Source: Desulfosarcinaceae bacterium (lineage in GTDB: Bacteria; Desulfobacterota; Desulfobacteria; Desulfobacterales; Desulfosarcinaceae). Taken from it: 35,454 bases of DNA. The stretch lies in NCBI GenBank assembly GCA_030066015.1, contig JASJCL010000077.1:1-35454 (forward strand), in the 5' to 3' direction. Of this stretch, positions 24,262 to 32,616 are shown one piece after another. The notes under the pieces are model-generated. The model did not search any database. It saw nothing but the letters and a program-made list of their open reading frames with translations, and had not been told where the DNA came from. The stretch's first letter is position 1. Each line of letters starts with the position of its first letter. The translations under genes were made by a program, and so were the position numbers.

Positions 24262-25735
24262 GGGCTCATTGACCTTCCAACTGAGACCTTCTACCCAATA
24301 CCACCGTCTGGGCAACGGGAAAACGGTGTTAGTGTTACGTTACCCGCTGCGGGCAATATTTATCCATCCCTGCTGGCATCCGGTTTTGTCTCGCCTGGAT
24401 CATACCAGATGGGTTTCCCTGGAGCACATCACCGCAGCAGCGCCCCATCTTATTTCAGACCAAATTGAAGATTTCCTACAAACCCTGACCCAAAAAGGAT
24501 ACGTGGCCCAAAAAGGCTTCATCCGGCTCATGGATGAGGAGTATCCATCGGTATCGGTCATTGTCCCCGTTAGAAATCGACCGGCGGAGATAGCGGCATG
24601 TCTGCGCTCACTGAACGCCCTCGATTATCCAAAAGATAAATTGCAGATTATTGCCGTAGACGATGCCTCCGAGGACGAGACCCCTGAGACCATCGCCAAA
24701 TTTACCAACGTGAGCCTGCTTCGCATGCAACGGCATCGCCAAGCCTCTTTTTGCCGTAACCGAGCCGCCGAAATCGCAAGGGGCGATATCCTGGCATTCA
24801 TCGATTCGGATTGTATGGCCGACCCTGCCTGGCTCAGGGAGCTGGTGCCCGCATTCCGGGACCGTTCTTTAGGTGCCTTGGGAGGCTTGGTCGATGCGGC
24901 CAATGAGAACAACGGGTTGGACCGCTATGAGAAGGTTAAATCGGCCCTCAAGATTGGCGGTTGGTTCAAGCGGTCCGATCAGGCAGAACGTTTTTTTTAT
25001 TTGCCCACATGCAATTTTCTCGTACGACGATCGGTTTTTTTACGTCTGGGAGGGCTCCGGGAGTACCTGCATGTGGGCGAAGACGTCGATTTTTGCTGGC
25101 GACTGCAGGATGCCGGTCATGAGATGGAATATCGGCCCATAGGGCGGGTGGCCCACAAACACCGGAACCGCCTGGGGGCTTTTTGTTCACGGCGGTTCGA
25201 CTACGGTACTTCCGAACCATTGCTCCAGCGCTTGCATTCTGCCCGGGTGAAGACCCTGTATCTTCCATGGTCCGAGTCCATCTTCTGGTTGATGTTCACC
25301 CTCTCCGTTGTGCTAAAAAGCGGACTTCTTCTCTTGGCAAGTGCCGGTTGGCTGATGGCGGATGGAATTAAAAAACACATCAAGCTTAGGAAACGGCAGG
25401 TTCCAGCTACCCGGCGTCTGGTTGTCTTGGCAATTCTACGCGGCTATCTCGCTTTCGTTTATCACTGCTGTAGCTTTATTTCCCGTTATTATCTAGTGAT
25501 GGTTCCGGTGGCCGTTGGGTGGCTTCCGCTGGTCGCTTTCATTGTGATGGCGATGCATCTGGTTGCGGGTATGGTGGAATACGTGGTGAAGAAACCGTTG
25601 CTGAATCCCTTCTCTTTTTTGTTCTTTTTTACGCTGGAACAGGTATCCTACCAGTGCGGGGTATGGTGGGCCTGCATTAAGGGGCTCAACTTCAGACCGG
25701 TGTTACCGAGGATCGTCCATAAACGGATCGGTTGA
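24248..25735 (+). CDS. mftF: MftF-like mycofactocin glycosyltransferase
   Basis: 495 residues from ATG 24248 (an ATG at 24227 would add 7). Three parts are seen. The N-terminal part of about 95 residues is PqqD-like (LRPSTQYHRLGNGKTVLVLR, then a winged helix ending QKGYVAQKGF). A GT2 domain (about 100-330) has SVIVPVRNRPAEI, the DSDCMAD metal site and GEDVDFCWRL. The C-terminal region has several hydrophobic segments. This order is that of MftF, which adds beta-1,4-glucose chains to premycofactocin. Together with mftABC on the other operon it argues for a glycosylated cofactor. It lies outside the mftABC operon but in the sigma-54 operon of the OYE pair. Confidence 0.87.
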   Translation: MQIHKGSLTFQLRPSTQYHRLGNGKTVLVLRYPLRAIFIHPCWHPVLSRLDHTRWVSLEHITAAAPHLISDQIEDFLQTLTQKGYVAQKGFIRLMDEEYPSVSVIVPVRNRPAEIAACLRSLNALDYPKDKLQIIAVDDASEDETPETIAKFTNVSLLRMQRHRQASFCRNRAAEIARGDILAFIDSDCMADPAWLRELVPAFRDRSLGALGGLVDAANENNGLDRYEKVKSALKIGGWFKRSDQAERFFYLPTCNFLVRRSVFLRLGGLREYLHVGEDVDFCWRLQDAGHEMEYRPIGRVAHKHRNRLGAFCSRRFDYGTSEPLLQRLHSARVKTLYLPWSESIFWLMFTLSVVLKSGLLLLASAGWLMADGIKKHIKLRKRQVPATRRLVVLAILRGYLAFVYHCCSFISRYYLVMVPVAVGWLPLVAFIVMAMHLVAGMVEYVVKKPLLNPFSFLFFFTLEQVSYQCGVWWACIKGLNFRPVLPRIVHKRIG

Positions 25736-25857
25736 AGAGTGACCTCTGATTTTGTTGCCGTGATGTATTTTTCAAACAGCGATTGGGTGCTCATTGAAGG
25801 GCATAGGTTTAAGGCCAAAATACCCAATATCAAGCAATACCCCGTAATGGTGTTGCC

Positions 25858-27003
25858 GTGGCTGTATCCCTGACATCATTGGCTGGACAGCTGATTAAAA
25901 ACGGAATCCGGTACCGGTATTTGCGGGCCACTGGCAGGGTGCCAAAACCCCAGGCCTTGAGCATAGAGGTCACCCACCGCTGCGTTGCCCGATGTCTCAT
26001 GTGCAATATCTGGCGGATTCCGCGGGACACGCCCCTACTTTCGGCCGAAATTTGGTTGGCCCTGCTCTCAAAGGATGTGTTCACCGATCTGGTGGAACTT
26101 GATATTACCGGCGGGGAGCCGTTTCTACGAACCGATTTAGCCGAGCTGCTGACCGCTGTTTGTGGGTTGAGAAAGAACCATCTGAGGTCACTCCGATCAG
26201 TCGCCATTACCACCAATGGGTTTCTGACCCACCGGATCGTGGACCAATGCCGCATCATCTTATCAGCGGCCCGGCGGGTAGGCCTGGAACTGGTCATGGT
26301 CTGCGCCATGGATGCTGTGGGTGAATTACACGATACGGTCAGAAACTATCCCAGTGGTTGGCGCCGGGTCGATCAAACCATTCAGGAGCTTAAACGATTG
26401 GGGGCTGAATTTGCCAACTTGATCATCGGCCTGAAAACCACCGTTTTGCCGATAACCGTCGGGCAGCTCGACGCCATCGTCCGCTATGCGAAACAAAATG
26501 ACCTGTTCACCATCATTTCGCCCTGCATCATTACCCCGGGGCGGTATTTAAATCCCGATCGGGGAGCGGATCTGACGTTCACGCCGCGGCAGGTGCAGCA
26601 GATGACCCATTTTTTTCAAAAGGCGGCGTCGCGGTGGTCGTTTCACGAGCAGCAGCTGGTGCGATATTTTCAGACCGGCCGCATGGAAAAGCCGTGTACC
26701 TGCGGGTTCAACTATTTTTTCATTCGTAGCCAAGGGGCACTGTTTCCCTGTCCGATGATCGATGTCAGCCCAGGCAACGTGACGCGGACCGACATTGAAA
26801 CGCTCTTGGCATCGAAGCCGGCCATTCGAATTCGTCGCCAAGCCGGCCGACTGCCCGAATGCAGCCGTTGCACCGAACCAGGACTCGAACGATATAGCCT
26901 GACATGTGAAGGCTGGAGGTACCTCTCCCTGCTTCCCGTGATGGGCAAGAAGCGGTTCTTACAGATGCACCACCACATGGGACTGCATAAATACGTTCAC
27001 TAA
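25858..27003 (+). CDS. Radical SAM/SPASM protein of unknown substrate
   Basis: 381 residues with GTG start at 25858, the only credible start in the frame; the ribosome site is poor. The radical SAM motif is C-x3-C-x2-C in VTHRCVARCLMCNIW, followed by LDITGGEPF. The C-terminal part has CTCGFNYFF, LFPCPMI, CSRCTEP and CEGW, which could bind auxiliary clusters. It lies 122 bp after mftF with no terminator between. It could modify mycofactocin, a second peptide or a small metabolite; no precursor peptide is visible next to it. Not related closely to MftC by eye. Confidence 0.85.
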   Translation: MAVSLTSLAGQLIKNGIRYRYLRATGRVPKPQALSIEVTHRCVARCLMCNIWRIPRDTPLLSAEIWLALLSKDVFTDLVELDITGGEPFLRTDLAELLTAVCGLRKNHLRSLRSVAITTNGFLTHRIVDQCRIILSAARRVGLELVMVCAMDAVGELHDTVRNYPSGWRRVDQTIQELKRLGAEFANLIIGLKTTVLPITVGQLDAIVRYAKQNDLFTIISPCIITPGRYLNPDRGADLTFTPRQVQQMTHFFQKAASRWSFHEQQLVRYFQTGRMEKPCTCGFNYFFIRSQGALFPCPMIDVSPGNVTRTDIETLLASKPAIRIRRQAGRLPECSRCTEPGLERYSLTCEGWRYLSLLPVMGKKRFLQMHHHMGLHKYVH

Positions 27004-27026
27004 CACAATTGATGAGGAGATCGAAA

Positions 27027-27302
27027 ATGCCAAAGTACATCATCGAACGCGATCTGCCGGGAGCCGGCGACCTTGGGGACGATCAGATCCAGGGTATTTC
27101 ACAGAAGTCGTGTCAGGTACTCAGCGATCTGGGCCCCCAGATTCAGTGGGTGGAAAGCTTCGTGACGGACGACAAAATCTATTGTGTCTACATTGCGCCC
27201 AACGCAGAAATGGTCAAGCAGCACGCCGAGGCGGGCGGCTTTCCGGCCAATCGCATCTCTCAGGTGCGGCGCATGATCGACCCCACCAGCGCGGAAGGCT
27301 GA
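27027..27302 (+). CDS. DUF4242 family protein
   Basis: 91 residues, ATG 27027 with GAGGAG upstream. The family pattern is MPKYIIERDLPGAG at the start, a helix, then VESFVTDDKIYCVYIAPN and a Pro/Arg-rich end. Members are small ferredoxin-fold dimers; one from Streptomyces (SCO4226) was described as nickel-binding. A nickel role would fit the lar genes here, but I cannot see whether the metal ligands are kept. It is 23 bp after the radical SAM gene and ends the operon. Confidence 0.85.
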   Translation: MPKYIIERDLPGAGDLGDDQIQGISQKSCQVLSDLGPQIQWVESFVTDDKIYCVYIAPNAEMVKQHAEAGGFPANRISQVRRMIDPTSAEG

Positions 27303-27447
27303 CGTCCGACGGGAACAGGGCAGGGGCCATCCCCATTCGTCCCGCCAATGCGGTGCCCCCTCCTTGATGAAGCGCGGGCGCCGCGGCAGGGGGATCGCCG
27401 GTCCGACCAAAAAGAACTGGCCACCCGCCGGCCAATCCCCTACACTC

Positions 27448-27508
27448 CATCGAGGAGGGACCCGCCAAGGGCGCCAACCGGTGCGCCGACCGGTCTCCTC
27501 CCTCGATG
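27448..27508. other. Long imperfect hairpin in the 275-bp gap
   Basis: Outer arms CATCGAGG (27448-27455) and CCTCGATG (27501-27508) enclose a GC-rich centre with ACCGGT repeated around GCGCCG. The remaining sequence of the gap 27303-27577 holds no credible gene. The hairpin may be the end of the region C transcript or a regulatory structure of the next gene; there is no T-run. Confidence 0.4.
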
Positions 27509-27577
27509 CACACGTAGTGCTGCGGGCGATGGTCGGCTGCGGCAGTTGGTCCGATTGGCGTACATGGGATCGATCAC

Positions 27578-28696
27578 ATGGCTGACGCGACACCAACCAT
27601 CCAGAAGCTCCGGCACCGGCTGCAGCAGGCGGGGCTGGCCCTGCCCAGAACGGTCACCTTCGCCATCACCAACCGGTGCAACCTCAGGTGTGCCCATTGC
27701 TGGCCCCAAAGCGGACCGCTGGACAACGCCCCGGAGGTGCCTGCGGCCGACGCGCTGGCCCTCATCGACACCATGGTGGCCTTGGGGGCCTCCCACATCA
27801 CCCTGACCGGCGGTGAACCCCTGACCCATCCGGAGTGGTGGACACTGCTGCGTCACGCCTGTTCCCACCCCGGCGTCGCAGAGGTGCGGCTTCAGACCAA
27901 CGCCATATTGCTGGACCCCGCTACGGTGGCGAAGTTCGCCACGCTCGCCACCTGCCGGCTTGTCCTCCAAATCAGCCTGGAGGGCGCCGACGCGGTCCAC
28001 CATGATCGGGTGCGCGGTGAGGGCAGCTTCGACCAGACCATGGCCGGGATCCATCTGCTGCTGGCCGGTGGTTTGGCCGCGCATATCTGCATCACCTTCA
28101 CGGAGATGGCCCACAATTTCGACGCCATCCCCCAGCTGCTGTCACTCGTCGACCGGATGGGTATCGAACAATTTGTGACCGGCACCCTGGTGCCGGGCGG
28201 GCGGGCGGCGGCATCTGTCGGGATGGCGCCGCCAACGGCCGAACAGACCGAACAATTGGTGTCGCGCTACCAGACCGATGCCGGCTTTAAGGCGCGCTAC
28301 GACCGCATCGGCAATATCGCCGCGCTGGAGTGGTTGCGCGCCCCTGCCGACAGCGCCGAAAGCTGCTGCCGCCTCATCGAAACCCCATACGTGACCGCCG
28401 ACGGACGACTCTATCCCTGTGTCATGCTGCACGCCTCGGAGAGTGCCGCCAATGGGCTCTTCGAGCGCGGTGTCACGGCGGCCGTCACCGATACCATCGA
28501 TGCCTGGGCCCGCTTGCAGCAGGTCCAGAGGGACCGCCGGCACCGGATCGATGCCTGTCGTCGATGCCGCCTCAACGCCACCTGCCGGGCGGGCTGCATG
28601 GGCAGGGCGTTCGCCGCCTACGGTGACTTCTACGCGGTCGAGGACCGCTGTCAGACGCGCCTGGGCGTGTACAGCCGCCGCGCCGACGGCGGCTGA
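27578..28696 (+). CDS. Radical SAM/SPASM protein
   Basis: 372 residues. The radical SAM motif is CNLRCAHC in FAITNRCNLRCAHCWP, with LTGGEPLTHPEW following. The C-terminal SPASM-like set is SAESCCRL, LYPCVM, CRRCRLNATCRAGCMG and a last cysteine in VEDRC. Such proteins mature ribosomal peptides or make cofactors such as PQQ, haem d1 and mycofactocin. No precursor peptide could be found in the flanking 275 bp. An MFS transporter follows after 10 bp, which would fit export of a product. High GC; the ribosome site before ATG 27578 is weak. Confidence 0.88.
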   Translation: MADATPTIQKLRHRLQQAGLALPRTVTFAITNRCNLRCAHCWPQSGPLDNAPEVPAADALALIDTMVALGASHITLTGGEPLTHPEWWTLLRHACSHPGVAEVRLQTNAILLDPATVAKFATLATCRLVLQISLEGADAVHHDRVRGEGSFDQTMAGIHLLLAGGLAAHICITFTEMAHNFDAIPQLLSLVDRMGIEQFVTGTLVPGGRAAASVGMAPPTAEQTEQLVSRYQTDAGFKARYDRIGNIAALEWLRAPADSAESCCRLIETPYVTADGRLYPCVMLHASESAANGLFERGVTAAVTDTIDAWARLQQVQRDRRHRIDACRRCRLNATCRAGCMGRAFAAYGDFYAVEDRCQTRLGVYSRRADGG

Positions 28697-28706
28697 GAGC
28701 GCGGGG

Positions 28707-29930
28707 ATGGTCCGCGCCCAAACCATAGCCACGATGATGCCGAAGAACACCCTCTATTCCCAGGAATTCATATGGCTTTGCAGCGTGACCTTTCTGGCGG
28801 TCTGCAACGTGGCGGTATTCTACAACCTGCACCTCTACCTGGCGGGTCTCGGCTTTCACGGCAGACGGGCCGGCTTTTTGATCGGTCTCTACTCCCTCTC
28901 CGCCATGCTGCTATACCTTCTGGCCAGCAAGTCGATCCGGCCCGCCAATGCCGTCGGCTGCATGGCGGCGGGGATTTTCGTCGTGTTGGCCTGCGGTTTC
29001 GGCTACCTGGCCGCCGACCAGTATTGGACGCTGGCGCTGGTACGCCTGGTCAACGGCATCGGCATCTTTCTCGTCATGGCCGCCTGCATGGTGGTCCTGG
29101 TGGCGACCATCCCACCGGAAAGGACCGGCAGCGCTTTCAGCCTCTATTCCGTCGCCCTCCTCTCCCCCTATGCACTGATGCCCACCATGACGGAGCAGAT
29201 CCTGGCCCCGGTGATGGCGCCCAACCAGATCTACCTCGCCACGGCCTGCTGTCTGGTGCCCATCCTGGCTGCCTTGCCCCGGATCGGCCGGCATATCGGC
29301 GCCCACCATCGCGACGCGGCCCTGCCCAACCGCCAGGACGTCGAAGCCGGCGGCCGGCACCGCAACCTGCTGCGCAAGCCGGTGCTCTCCATCCTCGTGG
29401 CCAACACCCTCTACTTCATCGTGTTTTCCGGGCTGTTTTTTCTCTTTAAAGGGCTCGCAGTGGAGCGGGGCGTGTCTCATCCCGGGCGCTTTTTCAGCAT
29501 CCAGATGGGCATCATGATCGCCATTCGGCTCATGGGCGGCCGCTTGTTCGACCGCTATTCCAAGGTGGGACTGGTGACCGTCGCGATGCTCATCACGGCG
29601 GCCGGCTTCCTCCTCCTCTGGGGCATCACGGACCCGGTCTGGACCTTTGCCCTGGCGGTGGTCTTCGGGATCGGAATGGGTTTATGCGTTCCCCCGCTCA
29701 ATTCGCTGATGTACCTGGTGAGCGCCCCGCACCACCGGGGGTACAACGCCAACATGATGATGCTTTCCATCCATTTGGGTACCTTTGCAGGCCCTTTCCT
29801 GGGGGCGTGGATCATCGGCAACAGCGGCTATGACCGCTTTCTCCTGATGGGCGCGGTGGTGACCCTTGGGGGGGCGCTCTTCTTCGCACTGGTGAATCCC
29901 GCCCGTAACCTGATCGCCGATCAAGGGTGA
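28707..29930 (+). CDS. MFS transporter
   Basis: About 407 residues with roughly 12 hydrophobic helices, a charged cytoplasmic loop in the middle (AHHRDAALPNRQDVEAGGRH) and an MFS-like GGRLFDRYSK loop between helices. The start is ATG 28707 just after the radical SAM stop; ATG 28734 or 28737 also fits. The frame itself stays open from 28419, but that part is antisense-like shadow inside the previous gene. It probably exports the product of the radical SAM enzyme or a drug; the substrate is not predictable. Confidence 0.88.
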   Translation: MVRAQTIATMMPKNTLYSQEFIWLCSVTFLAVCNVAVFYNLHLYLAGLGFHGRRAGFLIGLYSLSAMLLYLLASKSIRPANAVGCMAAGIFVVLACGFGYLAADQYWTLALVRLVNGIGIFLVMAACMVVLVATIPPERTGSAFSLYSVALLSPYALMPTMTEQILAPVMAPNQIYLATACCLVPILAALPRIGRHIGAHHRDAALPNRQDVEAGGRHRNLLRKPVLSILVANTLYFIVFSGLFFLFKGLAVERGVSHPGRFFSIQMGIMIAIRLMGGRLFDRYSKVGLVTVAMLITAAGFLLLWGITDPVWTFALAVVFGIGMGLCVPPLNSLMYLVSAPHHRGYNANMMMLSIHLGTFAGPFLGAWIIGNSGYDRFLLMGAVVTLGGALFFALVNPARNLIADQG

Positions 29931-29984
29931 GGCGCGGCGCTCTGGCCCTGGCGACGCCTGCCGGCGGCAAAGGTGCGCACAAGC

Positions 29985-30551
29985 TCAGCGGCGGCGCTGG
30001 AAAAGAACGCTGCGGCCGCCTTTGCACCCGGGGCGACCGACCTCCTCCCAGCCGAGCTCCCGACCGAGACGGCACATCCGCTCAAATGCCTTGCGGCGTA
30101 CGTGCAGCCTTGGCTCCACCACGAGCAGCCGGCCGCCCGGACGCACCATGGTGAGGATCTCCCGCAGCAACGACGATACCGAGGGTGTCTCGTGAACCAT
30201 GTAGTAGGCCAGGGCAAAGTCGGCCTGAACCGTGAGACCGATCCGATCCGGCTGACAATGATGCAGGCGAATCCGCTCCGAGAGCCCGGCGCGGATCGCC
30301 TTGCGCGCCACCCGTTCCAGCATGGGCACTTGCAGGTCGATGGCCATCACACGGCCTTGATCGCCCACCAGGCGGGCCATTTCGAGGGTGAAGAAACCGG
30401 GGCCGCAGCCGATGTCCAGAACCGTATCGCCCCTCCGGATATCGTCACCGATCACGCGGGCGGGTGCCTGGAACAGGCGTCGGAGCCAGTTGTCCAGCAG
30501 CCATGCGTATCGATGGGAACAGACCCTGGCGTGAGATGAATGTCGGCGCAT
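29985..30551 (-). CDS. Class I SAM-dependent methyltransferase
   Basis: 188 residues, ATG 30551 with a strong GGAGGAAA upstream. Motif I is TVLDIGCGPGFFTLEMA, motif II VMAIDLQVPML, and RPGGRLLVVEP follows. It resembles small UbiE/arsenite-type methyltransferases; substrate unknown. It converges on the MFS gene (54 bp between stops) and diverges from the small gene at 30671. Confidence 0.87.
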   Translation of the reverse strand: MRRHSSHARVCSHRYAWLLDNWLRRLFQAPARVIGDDIRRGDTVLDIGCGPGFFTLEMARLVGDQGRVMAIDLQVPMLERVARKAIRAGLSERIRLHHCQPDRIGLTVQADFALAYYMVHETPSVSSLLREILTMVRPGGRLLVVEPRLHVRRKAFERMCRLGRELGWEEVGRPGCKGGRSVLFQRRR

Positions 30552-30670
30552 CTTTTCCTCCAGGTCACCTCATCATTTTCTAACCCAGATTTCATCCTGT
30601 CCACATCTTTGTGGCGGATGCTCGGACATCTTTGACCCCGCCGTGCCGCGAGATGAACCGAGGTGTCCCG

Positions 30671-30946
30671 ATGACGCAATATTTCTTCGCCTGTGACCAC
30701 ACCCCCTATATGTTCGATACCGAAATCGGCCGGATCTATCAATTGCAGGCGACCGAGTTGATCGACGTCACCCATACGGCCGTCCCCCGCCGGCTCCGTC
30801 TGGACGCCGCGGAGATCACCCGTCGGGAAGCGCTGCGACTGGCCGGCCTCAATGCCGCCGAGATCGATCTGCTCACCGGCGCAGTCGACGACTGCCTCGC
30901 GGCGCTCAGAGGAGAGACACCGCCCCAGGAGCTGCACCGCCACTGA
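30671..30946 (+). CDS. Small unrecognised protein, possibly a detached PqqD-like domain
   Basis: 91 residues from ATG 30671 (ATG 30653 is an alternative). The middle, YMFDTEIGRIYQLQATEL, recalls the segment that starts the N-terminal domain of some radical SAM peptide maturases, and the helix GLNAAEIDLLTGAVDDCLAAL would fit after it. No cysteine motif. It ends 50-60 bp before the place where the CofD-like gene breaks, so it could itself be a cut gene. The frame is antisense to the non-homologous tail of that broken gene. I hold it as real, with limited confidence. Confidence 0.55.
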   Translation: MTQYFFACDHTPYMFDTEIGRIYQLQATELIDVTHTAVPRRLRLDAAEITRREALRLAGLNAAEIDLLTGAVDDCLAALRGETPPQELHRH

Positions 30947-31524
30947 GGCGGCTCCCTCCATTCCCGCAGTCGATTCCAAAAGCGCCCCTGACCAGAGATG
31001 GGGGCGCCGCGCAGATCGAAACCTGTCGGCATGCGCTGCTGGAAGTCGTAGAGATGCTGGCGAATGATTTTGCGCATGGGGTCGGGGATGACGGCCACCA
31101 GGGGATGCTGGCCGTCGGCCATGGTGGCGTAGGCCGTGTGCAGATCTTGGTTGGCCGCCCCTTTGGAGAAGCGGTAGGCGAAAAGATCGACGATGTGGGG
31201 GTTGCCGGTGAAACTGCGGTCCGCCAATGCCATCAGGCGGTTGCGGATATCGCCCACCGCCGGCATGTCGAAGGCCCTGCGCAGCACGGCGGAGCTGCCA
31301 CCCGAGTCGAAAGGGGTGATGAGGTGGATGGAGTTGTGGGTGTAGGCCACCAATTCGCGGCTGAGCTGCCGCAGGGCGGTGCCCCCGCTGAAGAAGAGGA
31401 TGCGCGGGCCCAGTTCCGGCAACCGCTGGCAGCGGGCCACGGCGACAGGATTGGGTAGCGGGATGCTGCGGGTGAGCCGAATGCGCCGGGGGGCTGTCGG
31501 CTGCGTCCGATCTGTCGCGGTCAC
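30739..31524 (-). pseudogene. CofD-like protein of the GAK system, truncated
   Basis: The GTG at 31524 overlaps the kinase stop (GTGA). The first 175 or so residues are CofD-related: LPELGPRILFFSGGTALRQL, the LITPFDSGGSSAVLR loop and AVGDIRNRL. Homology ends at MPTGFDLRGAPI, exactly where the family continues with a GN motif and another 150-200 residues. From about 31000 down to the stop at 30739 the reading is Ser/Arg-rich shadow sequence antisense to the small gene at 30671. The protein would lack the second half of the CofD fold and is probably not functional. Confidence 0.8.
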
Positions 31525-32615
31525 GGCCGGCCGCTTTCCAGAAATCGCAGGCAGGTCTGAGCGGCCTTGGCGAAGTCGACGCCGCCGCTGATCTCGATCA
31601 CGGTGCAGCGCGAGAGCAGGTCGGTATAGTTCTCCAGCGTCGGCGCCGGCATGCGGCACTCCGCATGCGGCAGAAAGAAGAGCCCGGTGGATTTCATGAA
31701 GGCCGGCAGCAGGTCGCTGCGCTGGGCCGGATCGACCACCGCGACCCGGGTCGGGGCGTCACTGTGCTGCCAGTTGAGAATCACCAATCCCGTCATTTCG
31801 GCGGAGAGAACGAAGCGGTCTGCGCCGAAACAGGTCTCGATGGGCACATCGTATTTGTGCTCCAGGTTCCAGAGTTCCTCCCGGCCCAGCGCGCTGAATT
31901 GCGCTTTTTCGGCCGCGCTCAGCAGGACGCCCAGTTTGGGGTTGTTGAGAATGGTGCCGGGATTGATGCGTGGCAGTTTGGCCACCCCGCTCATCCGCAA
32001 GCCGTCGCCGCTGGGCGTCACCATCAACCGGTCGTTACTCACGAAAATCGCGTCGCCCGCCATGACATGCAGACTGAGGGTGGATTTGCCCGCCCCGGAA
32101 AAACCCGCCATGGCGAGCCCGCGCCCCAGCTTGGTCACGGCGGCGGCGTGGCCCAGGAGGGCCCCCTGGCAAAGGCGCCACTGGATGAAGCGGTTGTTGA
32201 TGAAATTCACGACCTGATTGAGATTCTCCTGGCAGGGTCCCACGGCCAGATGCTCCCGATCGCTGAAATAGAAGCACATGCCGGTCAGGCGCTTGCGAAC
32301 GATGCGACCGTCGGTCAGATCGAGGTACGCCTCCTTGATCTTGGTCTTGCCCGGATCGGGTTGCTTGACCGTCAGCGTCTCGGTGATCTCCGGCGGCGGC
32401 GCCTCGTGCACACTGATGCAGATCTCCCTCTTCCTCGGTGGTTCGGCCGTCACAAAGGGGGCGAAGTAGGCGATCAAGCCGTCGCGCAGCGCGGTGGTGC
32501 TGCAGTCCACCTGAAGATGGCAGGCTTCGAATTGGAGTCCCACGCCGTAGGGGGCTGGTGTGGCGGTGCGGATGGCGGCGATGCGTTGGGCGACGCTGGC
32601 GGGACTGGCGGCCAT
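31521..32615 (-). CDS. HprK-related kinase B of the GAK system
   Basis: 364 residues from ATG 32615, one base after the ATP-grasp stop (TGATATG). The core is the P-loop MAGFSGAGKSTLSLHVM (about 190-206) followed by FVSNDRLMV, as in the C-terminal domain of HPr kinase, but with an unrelated N-terminal half and no HPr serine-kinase signature loop that I can see. The GAK system is a conserved but uncharacterised gene set; its kinases presumably phosphorylate a protein or small molecule encoded nearby. Confidence 0.87.
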   Translation of the reverse strand: MAASPASVAQRIAAIRTATPAPYGVGLQFEACHLQVDCSTTALRDGLIAYFAPFVTAEPPRKREICISVHEAPPPEITETLTVKQPDPGKTKIKEAYLDLTDGRIVRKRLTGMCFYFSDREHLAVGPCQENLNQVVNFINNRFIQWRLCQGALLGHAAAVTKLGRGLAMAGFSGAGKSTLSLHVMAGDAIFVSNDRLMVTPSGDGLRMSGVAKLPRINPGTILNNPKLGVLLSAAEKAQFSALGREELWNLEHKYDVPIETCFGADRFVLSAEMTGLVILNWQHSDAPTRVAVVDPAQRSDLLPAFMKSTGLFFLPHAECRMPAPTLENYTDLLSRCTVIEISGGVDFAKAAQTCLRFLESGRP

Positions 32616-32616
32616 A

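Noticed and set aside
27364-27585. 73-codon frame as a precursor peptide for the radical SAM protein at 27578
   Set aside because: TTG start, no ribosome site, strongly Arg/Gly/Pro shadow-like composition and overlap with the hairpin.
28419-28706. Extension of the MFS frame into the radical SAM gene
   Set aside because: Shadow in another frame of the SPASM region; no membrane character before 28707.
30597-30629. TGTCC and GGACA half-sites upstream of the small gene at 30671
   Set aside because: Spacing differs from the 15167 repeat, no sigma-54 promoter lies near, and such short words occur by chance.
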